From Myxococcales bacterium (lineage in GTDB: Bacteria; Myxococcota; UBA727; JABDBI01): DNA of 64,000 nt. The translations under genes were made by a program, and so were the position numbers. Shown piece after piece: positions 33,736-42,243 of this stretch. The DNA lies in NCBI GenBank assembly GCA_023248545.1, contig JAHFEF010000008.1, positions 23,822-87,821 of the forward strand, written 5' to 3'. The stretch's first letter is position 1, and the number at the start of each line of letters is the position of its first letter. Below the pieces are notes generated by a model, which saw only the letters and a list, made by a program, of their open reading frames with translations, was not told where the DNA came from and ran no database searches.

Positions 33736-35449
33736 GCGCGCTATTAGAAACCATTTTAGAAGAAAAATTCAAGAGGGAATTTGGTTGGTCATGGCAATTT
33801 GTCCATTGCCGGCTGATTTTTGGAACCAAGAAGTATTTAACTTACCCCAAAAAAACAGGGCAGAGCTTGTGTTAGCCATCAACCCGGCTGGCCTAGATAC
33901 GCACCGCCGGGAAAAACTGGCTGAGCTGTTGGCGCAGATTGATCCGCGCAAAGTCTATCTAGAACTCCCTGAAACCAAGGCTGCCCAGGCGATCTCTATT
34001 GAAGATCTTACTCAAGAAGACTTATTAAGCAGGGCGCGTGTATTAACCCAATGGAATCGCAATAACTTGGTTTTGCAGACACTTTCTGGGGCTGACATGA
34101 TTTGCGAAGTGTCTTATTTGAAAAGTTTGGCCTATCGACGCCTGCGAAAATACTCGGATGCCAGAGACTCTCTCACCAAAACTATTGAACTGTGTGACGG
34201 CGATTTCAAACGCAAGGCTTTATTTTTGAACGCTCGAATCGCTGCCATGAGCCCCTCTGAGACAGCACTGGAAATATTAAACGATTTTCTGGCGGACCGT
34301 CCCAGTGATAACTACACAGACGACGTGCTTTTGTGGAAAGCACATGTATTGAAAGATTTGCACCGTGAACTGGATGCCAGCACTGCTTTAGAAGATTTGC
34401 TGAAAAATCATCCTGCTGGTGACATGTATGACCAAGCTTTATTCGAACGGGCGTTTTATTTTGCCTTGGCTGGCCAGCTGGATGCAGCGCTCGATTTATT
34501 GTCCGAGCTTTCTACGGCCCAGGGCGTTTATTGGCGTGGACGCCTCATGCTATATCCCGAGTTGGGCAGTCTCAAACCAAACAGCGATCTCAAAAAACAG
34601 GCTGAAGGCAAGAAAATCTTGCGAGAGCTCGCCGAGAAATCGCCCGCCAGTTATTATGGCTATTTTGCGGCGCGACTTATCGGTCTAAAGTCTTTTGCCA
34701 AGCCGGGCAAGTTTATTTTGCCCAAGAGCCCCGAGCTACAAGCTGATCCCATTTATAAAAGCCTGCTTTGCTTCAAGAAGGCCAAGCGCCTAGAAGAAGC
34801 TGTTTGGATCGTAGACAGACTGGCGCGGAGTTATACGAGCGAAAACGAGCGCTTTGTTTTGGCACAGGAATATCTAGATTTAAACCGGCCTGACAAAGCC
34901 CACCAACTCATGCGTGACGCTGGATTGGCGTTCCCCAGATTTAACAGCGACATGGCTTTTCCATGGAGACTCTCTTTTACGAGGGCCTATCCAAAAGAGT
35001 TTTTGAAAGCGGCTCGAAAACAGAAACTGCCATTGGATTGGATTACCGGGTTAAGTCGTGAAGAGAGCAAGTTTGATGCTCAGGCGATTTCGTGGGCTGG
35101 TGCCGTGGGTTTGTGCATGCTCATGCCTAGTACAGCGCGCTTAAGTGAGAGTGTGCTTTTAAACCCTGAGACCAATATTCAAACGGGCGCAGCGCATTTA
35201 AAAGAGTTGGCTGATGAGCTGGTACACCCCCTTAAGGCCATCGCGGCCTATAATGCTGGCAAAGCGGCGGTCAAACGCTGGGTCGCTCAAAATCCAGCGG
35301 ATATCCCCATGGATTATTTTGTTGAGCTGATTCCGTATGAACAAACACGCAACTATGTGAAGAAAGTGGCCAGCGCTTGGCTGACCTATGCTTGGTTGGA
35401 AGGGCGACTATACAAAGGTCTGTACTCGATTCAGAATAATGGGTCATGA
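33734..35449 (+). CDS. slt: soluble lytic murein transglycosylase
   Basis: About 571 residues from the ATG at 33734, which has AGGA eight bases upstream and gives a charged N-region followed by GIWLVMAICPLPA, a plausible signal. Later starts (TTG 33785, ATG 33791) would lose that. A long alpha-helical superhelix (about residues 60-420) precedes the catalytic SLT domain, with the catalytic glutamate in GLSREESKFDA and then GAVGLCMLMPSTA and AAYNAGKAAVKRW. It cleaves glycan strands to 1,6-anhydro products. SLT domains usually read GLMQ where this has GLCM. Confidence 0.93.
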   Translation: MRAIRNHFRRKIQEGIWLVMAICPLPADFWNQEVFNLPQKNRAELVLAINPAGLDTHRREKLAELLAQIDPRKVYLELPETKAAQAISIEDLTQEDLLSRARVLTQWNRNNLVLQTLSGADMICEVSYLKSLAYRRLRKYSDARDSLTKTIELCDGDFKRKALFLNARIAAMSPSETALEILNDFLADRPSDNYTDDVLLWKAHVLKDLHRELDASTALEDLLKNHPAGDMYDQALFERAFYFALAGQLDAALDLLSELSTAQGVYWRGRLMLYPELGSLKPNSDLKKQAEGKKILRELAEKSPASYYGYFAARLIGLKSFAKPGKFILPKSPELQADPIYKSLLCFKKAKRLEEAVWIVDRLARSYTSENERFVLAQEYLDLNRPDKAHQLMRDAGLAFPRFNSDMAFPWRLSFTRAYPKEFLKAARKQKLPLDWITGLSREESKFDAQAISWAGAVGLCMLMPSTARLSESVLLNPETNIQTGAAHLKELADELVHPLKAIAAYNAGKAAVKRWVAQNPADIPMDYFVELIPYEQTRNYVKKVASAWLTYAWLEGRLYKGLYSIQNNGS

Positions 35450-35505
35450 ACTCGTAGAGAATCTTCCTAGACAAACTGGATACAGCCAGATAGCAGCATC
35501 CGGGC

Positions 35506-36294
35506 ATGCTAATCAACCTTCGGAATATATTTTTTGCAGCGTCTTTTGTGTTAACCCTGGCTCCGGGAGAAGCGAAGGCTATAAGCCTGGATATAACCTT
35601 TTTTGATGTTGGAAGAATTATGGCTGATCTGCTGGCCTGTCGTTACGGTTCCTTGATCGCCCCGGATCAGTCTTTCAAGCCTGCCGCCCGGTTTGTTGCT
35701 GCGGGTGCCCTATTGGTTGGTTTGGTTGACCTGGGTAGACAGGTTATAAGAATTTTTGATCAGCTACAGGGTGCCAGGTGCAATCGGCAATGCAAAAAAA
35801 TCGTCAATGTCTGGGGAACGACGGTTGACGTCAGCTGCCCGTCTGGCCCATCGTGTTATAAAGTTGGGACAGTATATCCATCAGATGGCAATGCGAATCC
35901 TGCCGGTGGTCAAGTGCATAACTGTCAATGGCCTGCAACTGTGAATGCCCGAATAACTTCGATCGATCGCGACCAGACCTGTTACGCTACCATCGAAGTT
36001 TTAGAAAACTTTTTTGGGAAGGTTGTTAACGGGATATGCTTGGGGACCTATTACGTGGCCAATAATGAGTCACACAAGAACCTAGCCAATGTAGGTTGGT
36101 CGATAGGTAGTGGTTTTGCGTCCGATGAGAAGGGGAATAACTGCTTTATCTATCCCGGTCATAACAGCACGATGTGCGCTGGGAATTGGGGAAGCAGTTG
36201 TTTTGCCAATATAGTGAACGATTGTCATGTTCAGATCGACCAGAGTTTCGGTGTCAATGCGAAAGCGTGTCCAACAGCTGGGACTGGCAACTAA
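35506..36294 (+). CDS. cysteine-rich secreted protein, hypothetical
   Basis: A 262-residue protein with a signal peptide (NIFFAASFVLTLAPGEAKA), one later hydrophobic stretch (ARFVAAGALLVGLVDLG) and a cysteine-rich C-terminal half (CNRQCKKI, SCPSGPSCYKVG, HNCQWP, CFANIVNDCHVQ). The many cysteines suggest a disulfide-stabilised exported domain. No family recognised. It sits between slt and an F-box-like gene. Confidence 0.65.
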   Translation: MLINLRNIFFAASFVLTLAPGEAKAISLDITFFDVGRIMADLLACRYGSLIAPDQSFKPAARFVAAGALLVGLVDLGRQVIRIFDQLQGARCNRQCKKIVNVWGTTVDVSCPSGPSCYKVGTVYPSDGNANPAGGQVHNCQWPATVNARITSIDRDQTCYATIEVLENFFGKVVNGICLGTYYVANNESHKNLANVGWSIGSGFASDEKGNNCFIYPGHNSTMCAGNWGSSCFANIVNDCHVQIDQSFGVNAKACPTAGTGN

Positions 36295-36340
36295 ATCGAA
36301 ATAGAGCTCAAACGCCTATCAAAGGATCGCGATAAATCTC

Positions 36341-37222
36341 ATGAACGGCCACTTTGCACCCGATCGATTCAAAAACAACCTCTTCACCGGACCGAATGCT
36401 CTGATTACATTTTTTCTGCTGATTTCTTGTCCTATATTTCCCATGCCATCTGGCAGACCACTCCCAAATTTGTTGGCTTCTCATGATGTTCTAAACTTAA
36501 TTGCTTCCTTCTTACCTATCGCTCTTATCTTTAGAAACTTAGTGCATCTGAATCGTCAAGCGCGAACCGTGATCCTTGCCGAGCTCAGTAATCACCCTCA
36601 TCAGTTGGCAGAAGAGGAACTGCAACGCCTCATGACCAATCGTGGCCTGTTGCAAAGAATTGTGGATTTCTCTACAGCCCAACCTGATGGAGCGCTACTG
36701 CGCTTTGCAAGAGCAGTCTTAAATCCACCGCAAAACTTTTCTAATAATCAAGTATTTGAACTCGCTGGACCTCTTTTCCCAAATAACCCATTTTTTTCAC
36801 AGCCCGACCCGGCCCGGGTACCTCAATTTCTACGGGGTTGGCTTTCCAATATCCGATTCTCCCGTGAGGAACAAATCCGAGGGTTAACATTTTGGCAAAT
36901 CCGGTCAATGACATCTGGGCAGCTCCAAGAACTAATGGATTATTACCTGTTCCATTCACAGGCACCTGAGCAGCTCGAGGGAGAGTCTTTTTCCCAGTTC
37001 CTAGTATTCACCCGAGTAATAATTACAATGAGGTACTATGGTATGCATGTGGGCACCAGACCTTGGTATGTGAGAATTGGTCGCGGCAACGACTCCAGGG
37101 AGTACCTCCTGGAATTGGCATATGGGCCGTTCGATATAGTGCCATCTTGGCAGGTCCGGCCACTGGAATCTCGGCGGACCCAGGCACTGATATCTGAGCC
37201 AAATTGCTGTCAGATGCTTTAG
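36341..37222 (+). CDS. protein with F-box-like N-terminal segment, hypothetical
   Basis: A 293-residue protein. A hydrophobic stretch (NALITFFLLISCPIFPMP) is followed by LPNLLASHDVLNLIASFLP and a later HLNRQARTVI, which together resemble the three-helix F-box motif. The remainder is helical without a recognised domain. Bacterial F-box proteins are mostly host-directed effectors in Legionella and chlamydia-related bacteria. The similarity is weak and I score it as a guess. Confidence 0.5.
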   Translation: MNGHFAPDRFKNNLFTGPNALITFFLLISCPIFPMPSGRPLPNLLASHDVLNLIASFLPIALIFRNLVHLNRQARTVILAELSNHPHQLAEEELQRLMTNRGLLQRIVDFSTAQPDGALLRFARAVLNPPQNFSNNQVFELAGPLFPNNPFFSQPDPARVPQFLRGWLSNIRFSREEQIRGLTFWQIRSMTSGQLQELMDYYLFHSQAPEQLEGESFSQFLVFTRVIITMRYYGMHVGTRPWYVRIGRGNDSREYLLELAYGPFDIVPSWQVRPLESRRTQALISEPNCCQML

Positions 37223-37272
37223 CGGCAACCATAAAAAGTCCGCTGGATTTTGACTTTTTGAGATAAAAATGC

Positions 37273-37285
37273 AACACCTTGTGTT
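37273..37285 (+). promoter_or_regulatory. palindromic operator candidate before the RHH antitoxin
   Basis: AACAC-CTT-GTGTT directly abuts the ATG at 37286. TTGACT lies at 37250-37255, 17 bases upstream of the palindrome, so the palindrome occupies the -10 position. Ribbon-helix-helix proteins bind such sites to repress themselves. Confidence 0.4.
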
Positions 37286-37522
37286 ATGAGTATCACCACG
37301 AGCATACGCTTGCCTGATAGTCTTCGTTTAGAATTAGAAACCGCAGCCCAACAACTGCACCGTGGGAAAAATTGGATCATTGCGGAGGCAATCCGAATTT
37401 ATCTAAAAAGCCTTAGAAATCCATCTTTAGAGGTTGAGGCGAAGCGACAAAGTATGCTGGTTTCACAAAAAGATGACTCAGATACTTTTTTGGAAGATAT
37501 CGCTGACACAAAGGCTTGGTAG
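37286..37522 (+). CDS. ribbon-helix-helix antitoxin-like protein, no toxin beside it
   Basis: A 78-residue CopG/RHH protein: TTSIRLPDSLRLELE forms the DNA-binding beta-strand and KNWIIAEAIRIYLKSL the helices. The C-terminal tail (SDTFLEDIADTKAW) would bind a RelE/ParE-type toxin. No such toxin gene follows; the next gene, 140 bases on, is a DUF4143 ATPase. It is either an orphan antitoxin or a stand-alone regulator. Confidence 0.85.
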   Translation: MSITTSIRLPDSLRLELETAAQQLHRGKNWIIAEAIRIYLKSLRNPSLEVEAKRQSMLVSQKDDSDTFLEDIADTKAW

Positions 37523-37544
37523 TTGTTTGGTTTTTCTTACCTAG

Positions 37545-37570
37545 ATACGCGCCGGACAATCGGCGCGTAT
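37545..37570. repeat. perfect 10-bp inverted repeat after the RHH gene
   Basis: ATACGCGCCG (37545-37554) and CGGCGCGTAT (37561-37570) pair perfectly around a 6-base loop. The GC-rich stem would fold strongly, but no T-run follows on either strand, so it is not a classical terminator. Confidence 0.6.
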
Positions 37571-37587
37571 GACAGGATTTAAACAAA

Positions 37588-37641
37588 ACTACCCCCTTAT
37601 TTTAGGCGAAATTTGTTGAAAATTACCCCCTTATTTTAGAC
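37588..37641 (+). promoter_or_regulatory. 34-bp tandem direct repeat upstream of the DUF4143 ATPase
   Basis: TACCCCCTTATTTTAG occurs at 37590-37605 and 37624-37639, 34 bases apart, with weaker matching further downstream. A -10-like TAAAGT lies six bases before the ATPase ATG at 37662. The repeats occupy the -35 and upstream region, so they may be activator or repressor sites. Confidence 0.45.
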
Positions 37642-37661
37642 AAATATGCTAAAGTAGAGCT

Positions 37662-38999
37662 ATGAAGCGCGATATTGAGACTGATCTGTTGGACTGGAAA
37701 AATTCGAAAATGCGCATGCCGCTACTTTTGCGTGGTGCAAGGCAGGTTGGAAAAACTTACGTTGTTGAAACATTTGCTCAAGCACATTTTGAAAATCTTG
37801 TTTCCATCAATTTTGAAGAACATCCGGAATTCAAAGACTGCTTTCGAACGTTAAGCCCCTCAAATATTGTGTCTGAGATTGAAGTATTGGCGAATTTGAG
37901 CCTAATCCCTGGCAAAAGTCTGTTGTTTTTAGACGAAATTCAAGATTGTCCTGCAGCAATCATGGCACTTCGATATTTCAAAGAAAAGATGCCCGAGCTG
38001 CATGTCATCGGAGCGGGTTCTCTCCTTGAGTTTGCCCTGAACGATGAAGAATTTCGCATGCCAGTAGGTCGAGTCCAGTCACTTTATCTCAAACCCATGT
38101 CTTTTTATGAGTTCTTAGACGCTACCGGTCGCAACAAACTTCGAACCTATTTGGATTTAATCAATCTAGATAATCCACCCACAGAGGCTATCCATACACA
38201 AGCACTGAGGTGCATTCGAGAATATATCGCATTAGGTGGAATGCCAGCGGTTATTGACACCTATCGCCAAACCAAAAGCATGCGAGAGTGTCAGACGATT
38301 CAGACGGCTTTATTGACAACCTATCGTAACGATTTTGGTAAATATGCGAAACGCATTCAGGTTAAACACCTGCAAAAAGTATTCCAACAAACGCCAGGGC
38401 TGATTGGAAAAGGACTAAAATATAGCCACATTGATTCAGAGTCGCCAAGTCGTGATATCAAGATTGCTTTAGGCAAGTTGTGTGATGCCGGTTTGATAAC
38501 CCGCGTTTATGCAACGCATGCGTCTGGGATTCCTTTATTTGCAGGAATGAACGAACATAAATCTAAACTATTTTTTATTGATGTTGGCTTAGTAAATCGA
38601 GCAATGTTATTAGATGTCGAGGTTCTTTTTCAACAAGACATCATGCTCATCAATCAAGGTGCATTAGCTGAACAATTTGTTGCGCAGGAGTTTCTGGCAT
38701 ATCAAGACAGGCATGATTCTGGGCAATTGTTTTATTGGATACGCGATAAAAAAGGAAGCGAGGCAGAGGTTGACTATGTCGTCTCAATCGGGAATCAGAT
38801 TGTTCCGATAGAAGTTAAATCCGGCTCAACGGGTCGTCTCAAATCGATTCGAGTATTTATGAATGAAAAAAAATCTGCAATTGGAGTCCGGATTTCTCAA
38901 AAATCCCTCCATCTAGAAAATGGTCTTTTGTCTATTCCATTCTATCTGGTTGGCCAATTGCGTCGCTTACTTTTCGAAGAATTGCTTCACCGGCCCTGA
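37662..38999 (+). CDS. AAA_14/DUF4143 family ATP-binding protein
   Basis: A 445-residue protein: RGARQVGKTYVVETFA is the Walker A, LLFLDEIQDCP the Walker B, and GAGSLLEFAL follows as sensor 1. The C-terminal DUF4143 region contains GSEAEVDYVV and IVPIEVKSG, a nuclease-like D/ExK pattern. The family is widespread in accessory DNA and has no settled function. There is no ribosome-binding site at the ATG. Confidence 0.93.
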   Translation: MKRDIETDLLDWKNSKMRMPLLLRGARQVGKTYVVETFAQAHFENLVSINFEEHPEFKDCFRTLSPSNIVSEIEVLANLSLIPGKSLLFLDEIQDCPAAIMALRYFKEKMPELHVIGAGSLLEFALNDEEFRMPVGRVQSLYLKPMSFYEFLDATGRNKLRTYLDLINLDNPPTEAIHTQALRCIREYIALGGMPAVIDTYRQTKSMRECQTIQTALLTTYRNDFGKYAKRIQVKHLQKVFQQTPGLIGKGLKYSHIDSESPSRDIKIALGKLCDAGLITRVYATHASGIPLFAGMNEHKSKLFFIDVGLVNRAMLLDVEVLFQQDIMLINQGALAEQFVAQEFLAYQDRHDSGQLFYWIRDKKGSEAEVDYVVSIGNQIVPIEVKSGSTGRLKSIRVFMNEKKSAIGVRISQKSLHLENGLLSIPFYLVGQLRRLLFEELLHRP

Positions 39000-39019
39000 A
39001 TTTGATATTATCATGACCC

Positions 39020-41038
39020 ATGACCCCTGAAGATAAAAAGCAAATTCTCTACGGTATTATTCTCACCCGTGCGGTCGACAATGCGCTCAAACACTGGTTC
39101 ATGACCGAGCAGTTTCAGGGCAAAGGCTTTAGAAGCTTGGGCCAGGAGGCCATTTATGCCGCCGGCTATGCGCTCAAAAAAATGGGCCACCGAGACGTTA
39201 TTGCCCCTGTTATTCGGGATTTAGGCGCTGCACTGGCTTACACAGACCACGACGTGGCTCTGGCGATTAACTCCCAAGCTGGAAAATCTGGGCCGCCGTT
39301 TGAAGGTCGAGATATTCATATTGGCGACTTAAAACGCGGTGTGTTGCCACCCGCTGCTCCTCTTGCAATTGCAACCGCGACGGTGACCGGAATGGCTCTG
39401 GCCATGAAACTCAAAAAAGAGCGCCGGATCGGCGTGAGCTTTATCGGCGAAGGCGGGACGTCATTGGGGGAATGGCACGAGTCAATTAATTTTGCCGCGG
39501 TACAAAAATTGCCGATGATATTTTGTGTCGAGAATAATCAGACGGCGTTGTCTACCCCGGTCGGGGCACAGTGTGCTGCCAAGCATTTTGCAGATAAAGC
39601 TTTGGGTTATGGAATCCCGGGAAAGACCATCGATGGAACAGACCCAGAAGCGATTTATGATGCGTTTATGTGGGGCGCAGAGCACGCACGGGCAGGGCAC
39701 GGGCCCGTGTTGATTGAGCTCGAGTGCATGCGACTCTGTGGACATGCACATCACGATGACATGCTGTATTGGGGCAAAGAACCAGAACTTGGTTTTGAGT
39801 TGCCAGATTTTGAGCCGACGGGCTACATGGATAAAAAAGCGTATGCAATTTGGCGTAAGAAAGATCCCCTTAAAACCTATGCGGAAAAATTAATTGCGGC
39901 AGGTATTTGTACGAAGCGAGAAGTCGAAGAACTGAAGAAAAAAGCGGTGTCCGTGTGCGATGCCGCTGTGGCTGAAGTGAAGGCTCGAGCGTGGCCTCTC
40001 TGCGCTGAAGCTATGGCAGACAGGTCGGGAGGCAAGCCTCAGGATATTACCCCAGAACCCCTCCCCAAAAAAGAAGAGGGGAAAAAATACACCTATCTTG
40101 AAGCCATTGCTTTGGCAGTTCAAGAAATATTAGAAGCCAATCCAAATGCCTACGTGTTGGGTGAAGATGTTGCTCCTCCGTATGGCAACGCGTTTATGTT
40201 GTTTAAATCCATGCCCAAAGAGCTGTGGCAAAAATTTATTAACACGCCAATCTCTGAGAGTGCGATTATTGGATCCAGCGTCGGCATGGCCCTCGAGGGT
40301 TTACTGCCTCTGGCGGAGATTCAGTTTAACGACTTCGTGGCGTCGGGATTTAATCAGTTGGTTAATAATGCGGCTAAATTTCGCTATCGAACGGGCCGTG
40401 CTGTGCCATTGATTATACGCATGCCTTGGGGTGGCTTGAGGCACGCGGGGCCCTATCATTCACAAGATACCACGCCGTGGTTTTATCGAACGCCTGGGCT
40501 ATTAATTGCTGTGCCATCGACGCCATCGGATGCTCGGGCTTTATTACATGCAGCGACAAAGCAGCAAGATCCGGTTTTGTTTTATGAGCATATTGCGTTG
40601 TATAGAGACCCTAAATTGCGGGAAGTGCCGAGCAACGAGCCAGTTGGTTTTGGACAGGCGGTATTGAGAAAACAAGGCCAAAAATTAACCGTGATTAGCT
40701 ATGGCGCGTATGTACACAAAGCCATGGCGGCACTTAAAAATATCGACTGCGATATATTAGATTTGCGAACATTGGTGCCGTTGGATTTTGAAATGATTGC
40801 ACAAAGTGTTAAAAAAACCAGTCGTGTGTTGTTGGTGGGTGAAGACAGTCGGACAGGCTGTGTTTTGGAATCTATTGCCGCGCAGATTGCCGAAAATCTG
40901 TTTGAATTTCTAGATGCCCCGATTCAAGTGCTGGGGTCTAAAAACACGCCCGTGCCTTATTCTCCAGTACTCGAAGAGGATTATTTGGTCTCCGAAAAGA
41001 CCCTAGAGGATGCCGCTATACGACGTTTGTCGTATTGA
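39020..41038 (+). CDS. 2-oxoacid dehydrogenase E1, alpha and beta subunits fused
   Basis: A 672-residue fusion. Residues 1 to about 330 are an E1-alpha (QGKGFRSLGQEA, the thiamine-diphosphate motif GEGGTSLGEWHE ending in VENN, and CGHAHHDD). A charged linker near residues 340-355 leads to an E1-beta (YLEAIALAVQEIL, VLGEDVAPPYG, FINTPISESAIIGSSVGMA, EIQFNDF, GPYHSQD). It probably decarboxylates branched-chain 2-oxoacids or pyruvate. No E2 or E3 gene is adjacent. A -10-like TATTAT lies eight bases before the ATG, with TTGCTT 18 bases further upstream. Confidence 0.93.
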   Translation: MTPEDKKQILYGIILTRAVDNALKHWFMTEQFQGKGFRSLGQEAIYAAGYALKKMGHRDVIAPVIRDLGAALAYTDHDVALAINSQAGKSGPPFEGRDIHIGDLKRGVLPPAAPLAIATATVTGMALAMKLKKERRIGVSFIGEGGTSLGEWHESINFAAVQKLPMIFCVENNQTALSTPVGAQCAAKHFADKALGYGIPGKTIDGTDPEAIYDAFMWGAEHARAGHGPVLIELECMRLCGHAHHDDMLYWGKEPELGFELPDFEPTGYMDKKAYAIWRKKDPLKTYAEKLIAAGICTKREVEELKKKAVSVCDAAVAEVKARAWPLCAEAMADRSGGKPQDITPEPLPKKEEGKKYTYLEAIALAVQEILEANPNAYVLGEDVAPPYGNAFMLFKSMPKELWQKFINTPISESAIIGSSVGMALEGLLPLAEIQFNDFVASGFNQLVNNAAKFRYRTGRAVPLIIRMPWGGLRHAGPYHSQDTTPWFYRTPGLLIAVPSTPSDARALLHAATKQQDPVLFYEHIALYRDPKLREVPSNEPVGFGQAVLRKQGQKLTVISYGAYVHKAMAALKNIDCDILDLRTLVPLDFEMIAQSVKKTSRVLLVGEDSRTGCVLESIAAQIAENLFEFLDAPIQVLGSKNTPVPYSPVLEEDYLVSEKTLEDAAIRRLSY

Positions 41039-41070
41039 TTGTTTTTTGGAATTTTGGCATAGCGACGTAT

Positions 41071-41538
41071 ATGGTGATGAAACGACTTTTTAAGTTTGCT
41101 TTTTCCGCTTTTTCGTCCATGGGTTCAAAAAAGAAGCCCCATGAGACCCACCTGAAAGATGTGAAGATTAGTAAGTCTTTCGAACCGATTCATTCGGAAC
41201 GGGCGGACAAAATCTATGATCATTTGGGACAGCATGCGCTGAAAGTCATTCATGAGGATTCTGAAGTGGCCGGTAAAAAGAGCCTGGCCTGGGTCATGTG
41301 GGCGTTCAAGAATGCCGCTGAAGCTGATTATCAAGATGGTATCAGCGTGCACGATGTCAGCGCCTTGGTCTACAAAGCTGCCAAAGTCGAGCTGTACCCC
41401 ATCAATGTCTCTCGCGTGGTCCATAACCATACGGATTATATTCGACAGGTTTCACAAGACCGAAAAACCAAGCGCTATTTGTTGACCGAAGAGGGTCACA
41501 AAGAAGTTGCCAAGTTGGCCCTGATTGACAAACACTAG
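41071..41538 (+). CDS. hypothetical protein with winged-helix-like C-terminus
   Basis: About 155 residues from the ATG at 41071 (or 41077, MKRLFKFAF). The C-terminal segment (ISVHDVSALVYKAAKVELYP, then VSRVVHNHTDYIRQVS and KRYLLTEEGHKEV) looks like a winged helix in which the last part is the wing. No known family recognised. The in-frame ATG at 41035 would overlap the E1 gene by four bases and is also possible. Confidence 0.6.
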   Translation: MVMKRLFKFAFSAFSSMGSKKKPHETHLKDVKISKSFEPIHSERADKIYDHLGQHALKVIHEDSEVAGKKSLAWVMWAFKNAAEADYQDGISVHDVSALVYKAAKVELYPINVSRVVHNHTDYIRQVSQDRKTKRYLLTEEGHKEVAKLALIDKH

Positions 41539-41569
41539 GTCGAATTTTAAAAGGGAGCCTACTTTGGAT

Positions 41570-41644
41570 GGCCCCTTCGTCTAAGGGTTAGGACGGCAGC
41601 CTCTCACGTTGTCAATACGGGTTCGAATCCCGTAGGGGTCACCA
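41570..41644 (+). tRNA. tRNA-Glu (anticodon CTC)
   Basis: Cloverleaf with acceptor GGCCCCT/AGGGGTC, anticodon stem GCAGC/GTTGT with loop CTCTCAC (anticodon CTC), T arm CGGG with TTCGAAT, discriminator A and an encoded CCA at 41642-41644. The anticodon stem contains two G-U pairs. Confidence 0.96.
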
Positions 41645-41646
41645 GC

Positions 41647-42243
41647 CTACGCTCTGTGAGCTACGGCTGGCAAGCCAGCTAAAATACTCAGAATCTCTGT
41701 GAGTGGCAACCCTAGAACATTGGTAAAACTGCCTGTCATGTGATCGACAAATACACCGCTGGCACCTTGCAGGGTACATGCACCGGATTTTCCGATCCAC
41801 TCGTTGGTTTGCAAATAGCTTTCGATTTCGTGAGCGGCGAGTGCTCTAAAAACCAACTTTGTTGTCACGATTTCGTTGATCATTCTGCCTTGATAAAGCA
41901 CCGCATAGCCCGTGATCACGAGATGTTCGCGGTTGGATAATAACTGGATCATTCGGCGCGCATCGGCCAGATCTTCAGGTTTGTTTAAGATTTCTTGACC
42001 GACTACAACGATGGTATCGGCGGCAATAATCGGCAAAGTGGTTTGTTTAGAAACTGCCAATGCTTTTTCGCGGCCCAGGCGCAAAGCCAATTCTTGTGGC
42101 GACTCACCCGGTTGTTGTGACTCGTCAATATTGGGATTTAGCAGAGTAAGTTCGAAACCCAGTGATTCCAAGAGCTCCCGCCGTCTAGGGGAGGTCGATG
42201 CAAGAGCGATTGAATGGGAACGTGTTGGAGCAGCATTTGGCAT
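41647..42243 (-). CDS. maf: Maf-family nucleotide pyrophosphatase
   Basis: A 198-residue Maf protein: IALASTSPRRRELLESLGF is the signature start, then NIDES, REKALAV, PIIAADTIVV, LNKPEDLADAR and HLVITGYAV. Maf proteins hydrolyse non-canonical nucleotides and have been linked to septum inhibition. The start region overlaps the upstream HprK-like gene by 106 bases in another frame. The 3' end is two bases from tRNA-Glu on the other strand. Confidence 0.94.
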   Translation of the reverse strand: MPNAAPTRSHSIALASTSPRRRELLESLGFELTLLNPNIDESQQPGESPQELALRLGREKALAVSKQTTLPIIAADTIVVVGQEILNKPEDLADARRMIQLLSNREHLVITGYAVLYQGRMINEIVTTKLVFRALAAHEIESYLQTNEWIGKSGACTLQGASGVFVDHMTGSFTNVLGLPLTEILSILAGLPAVAHRA

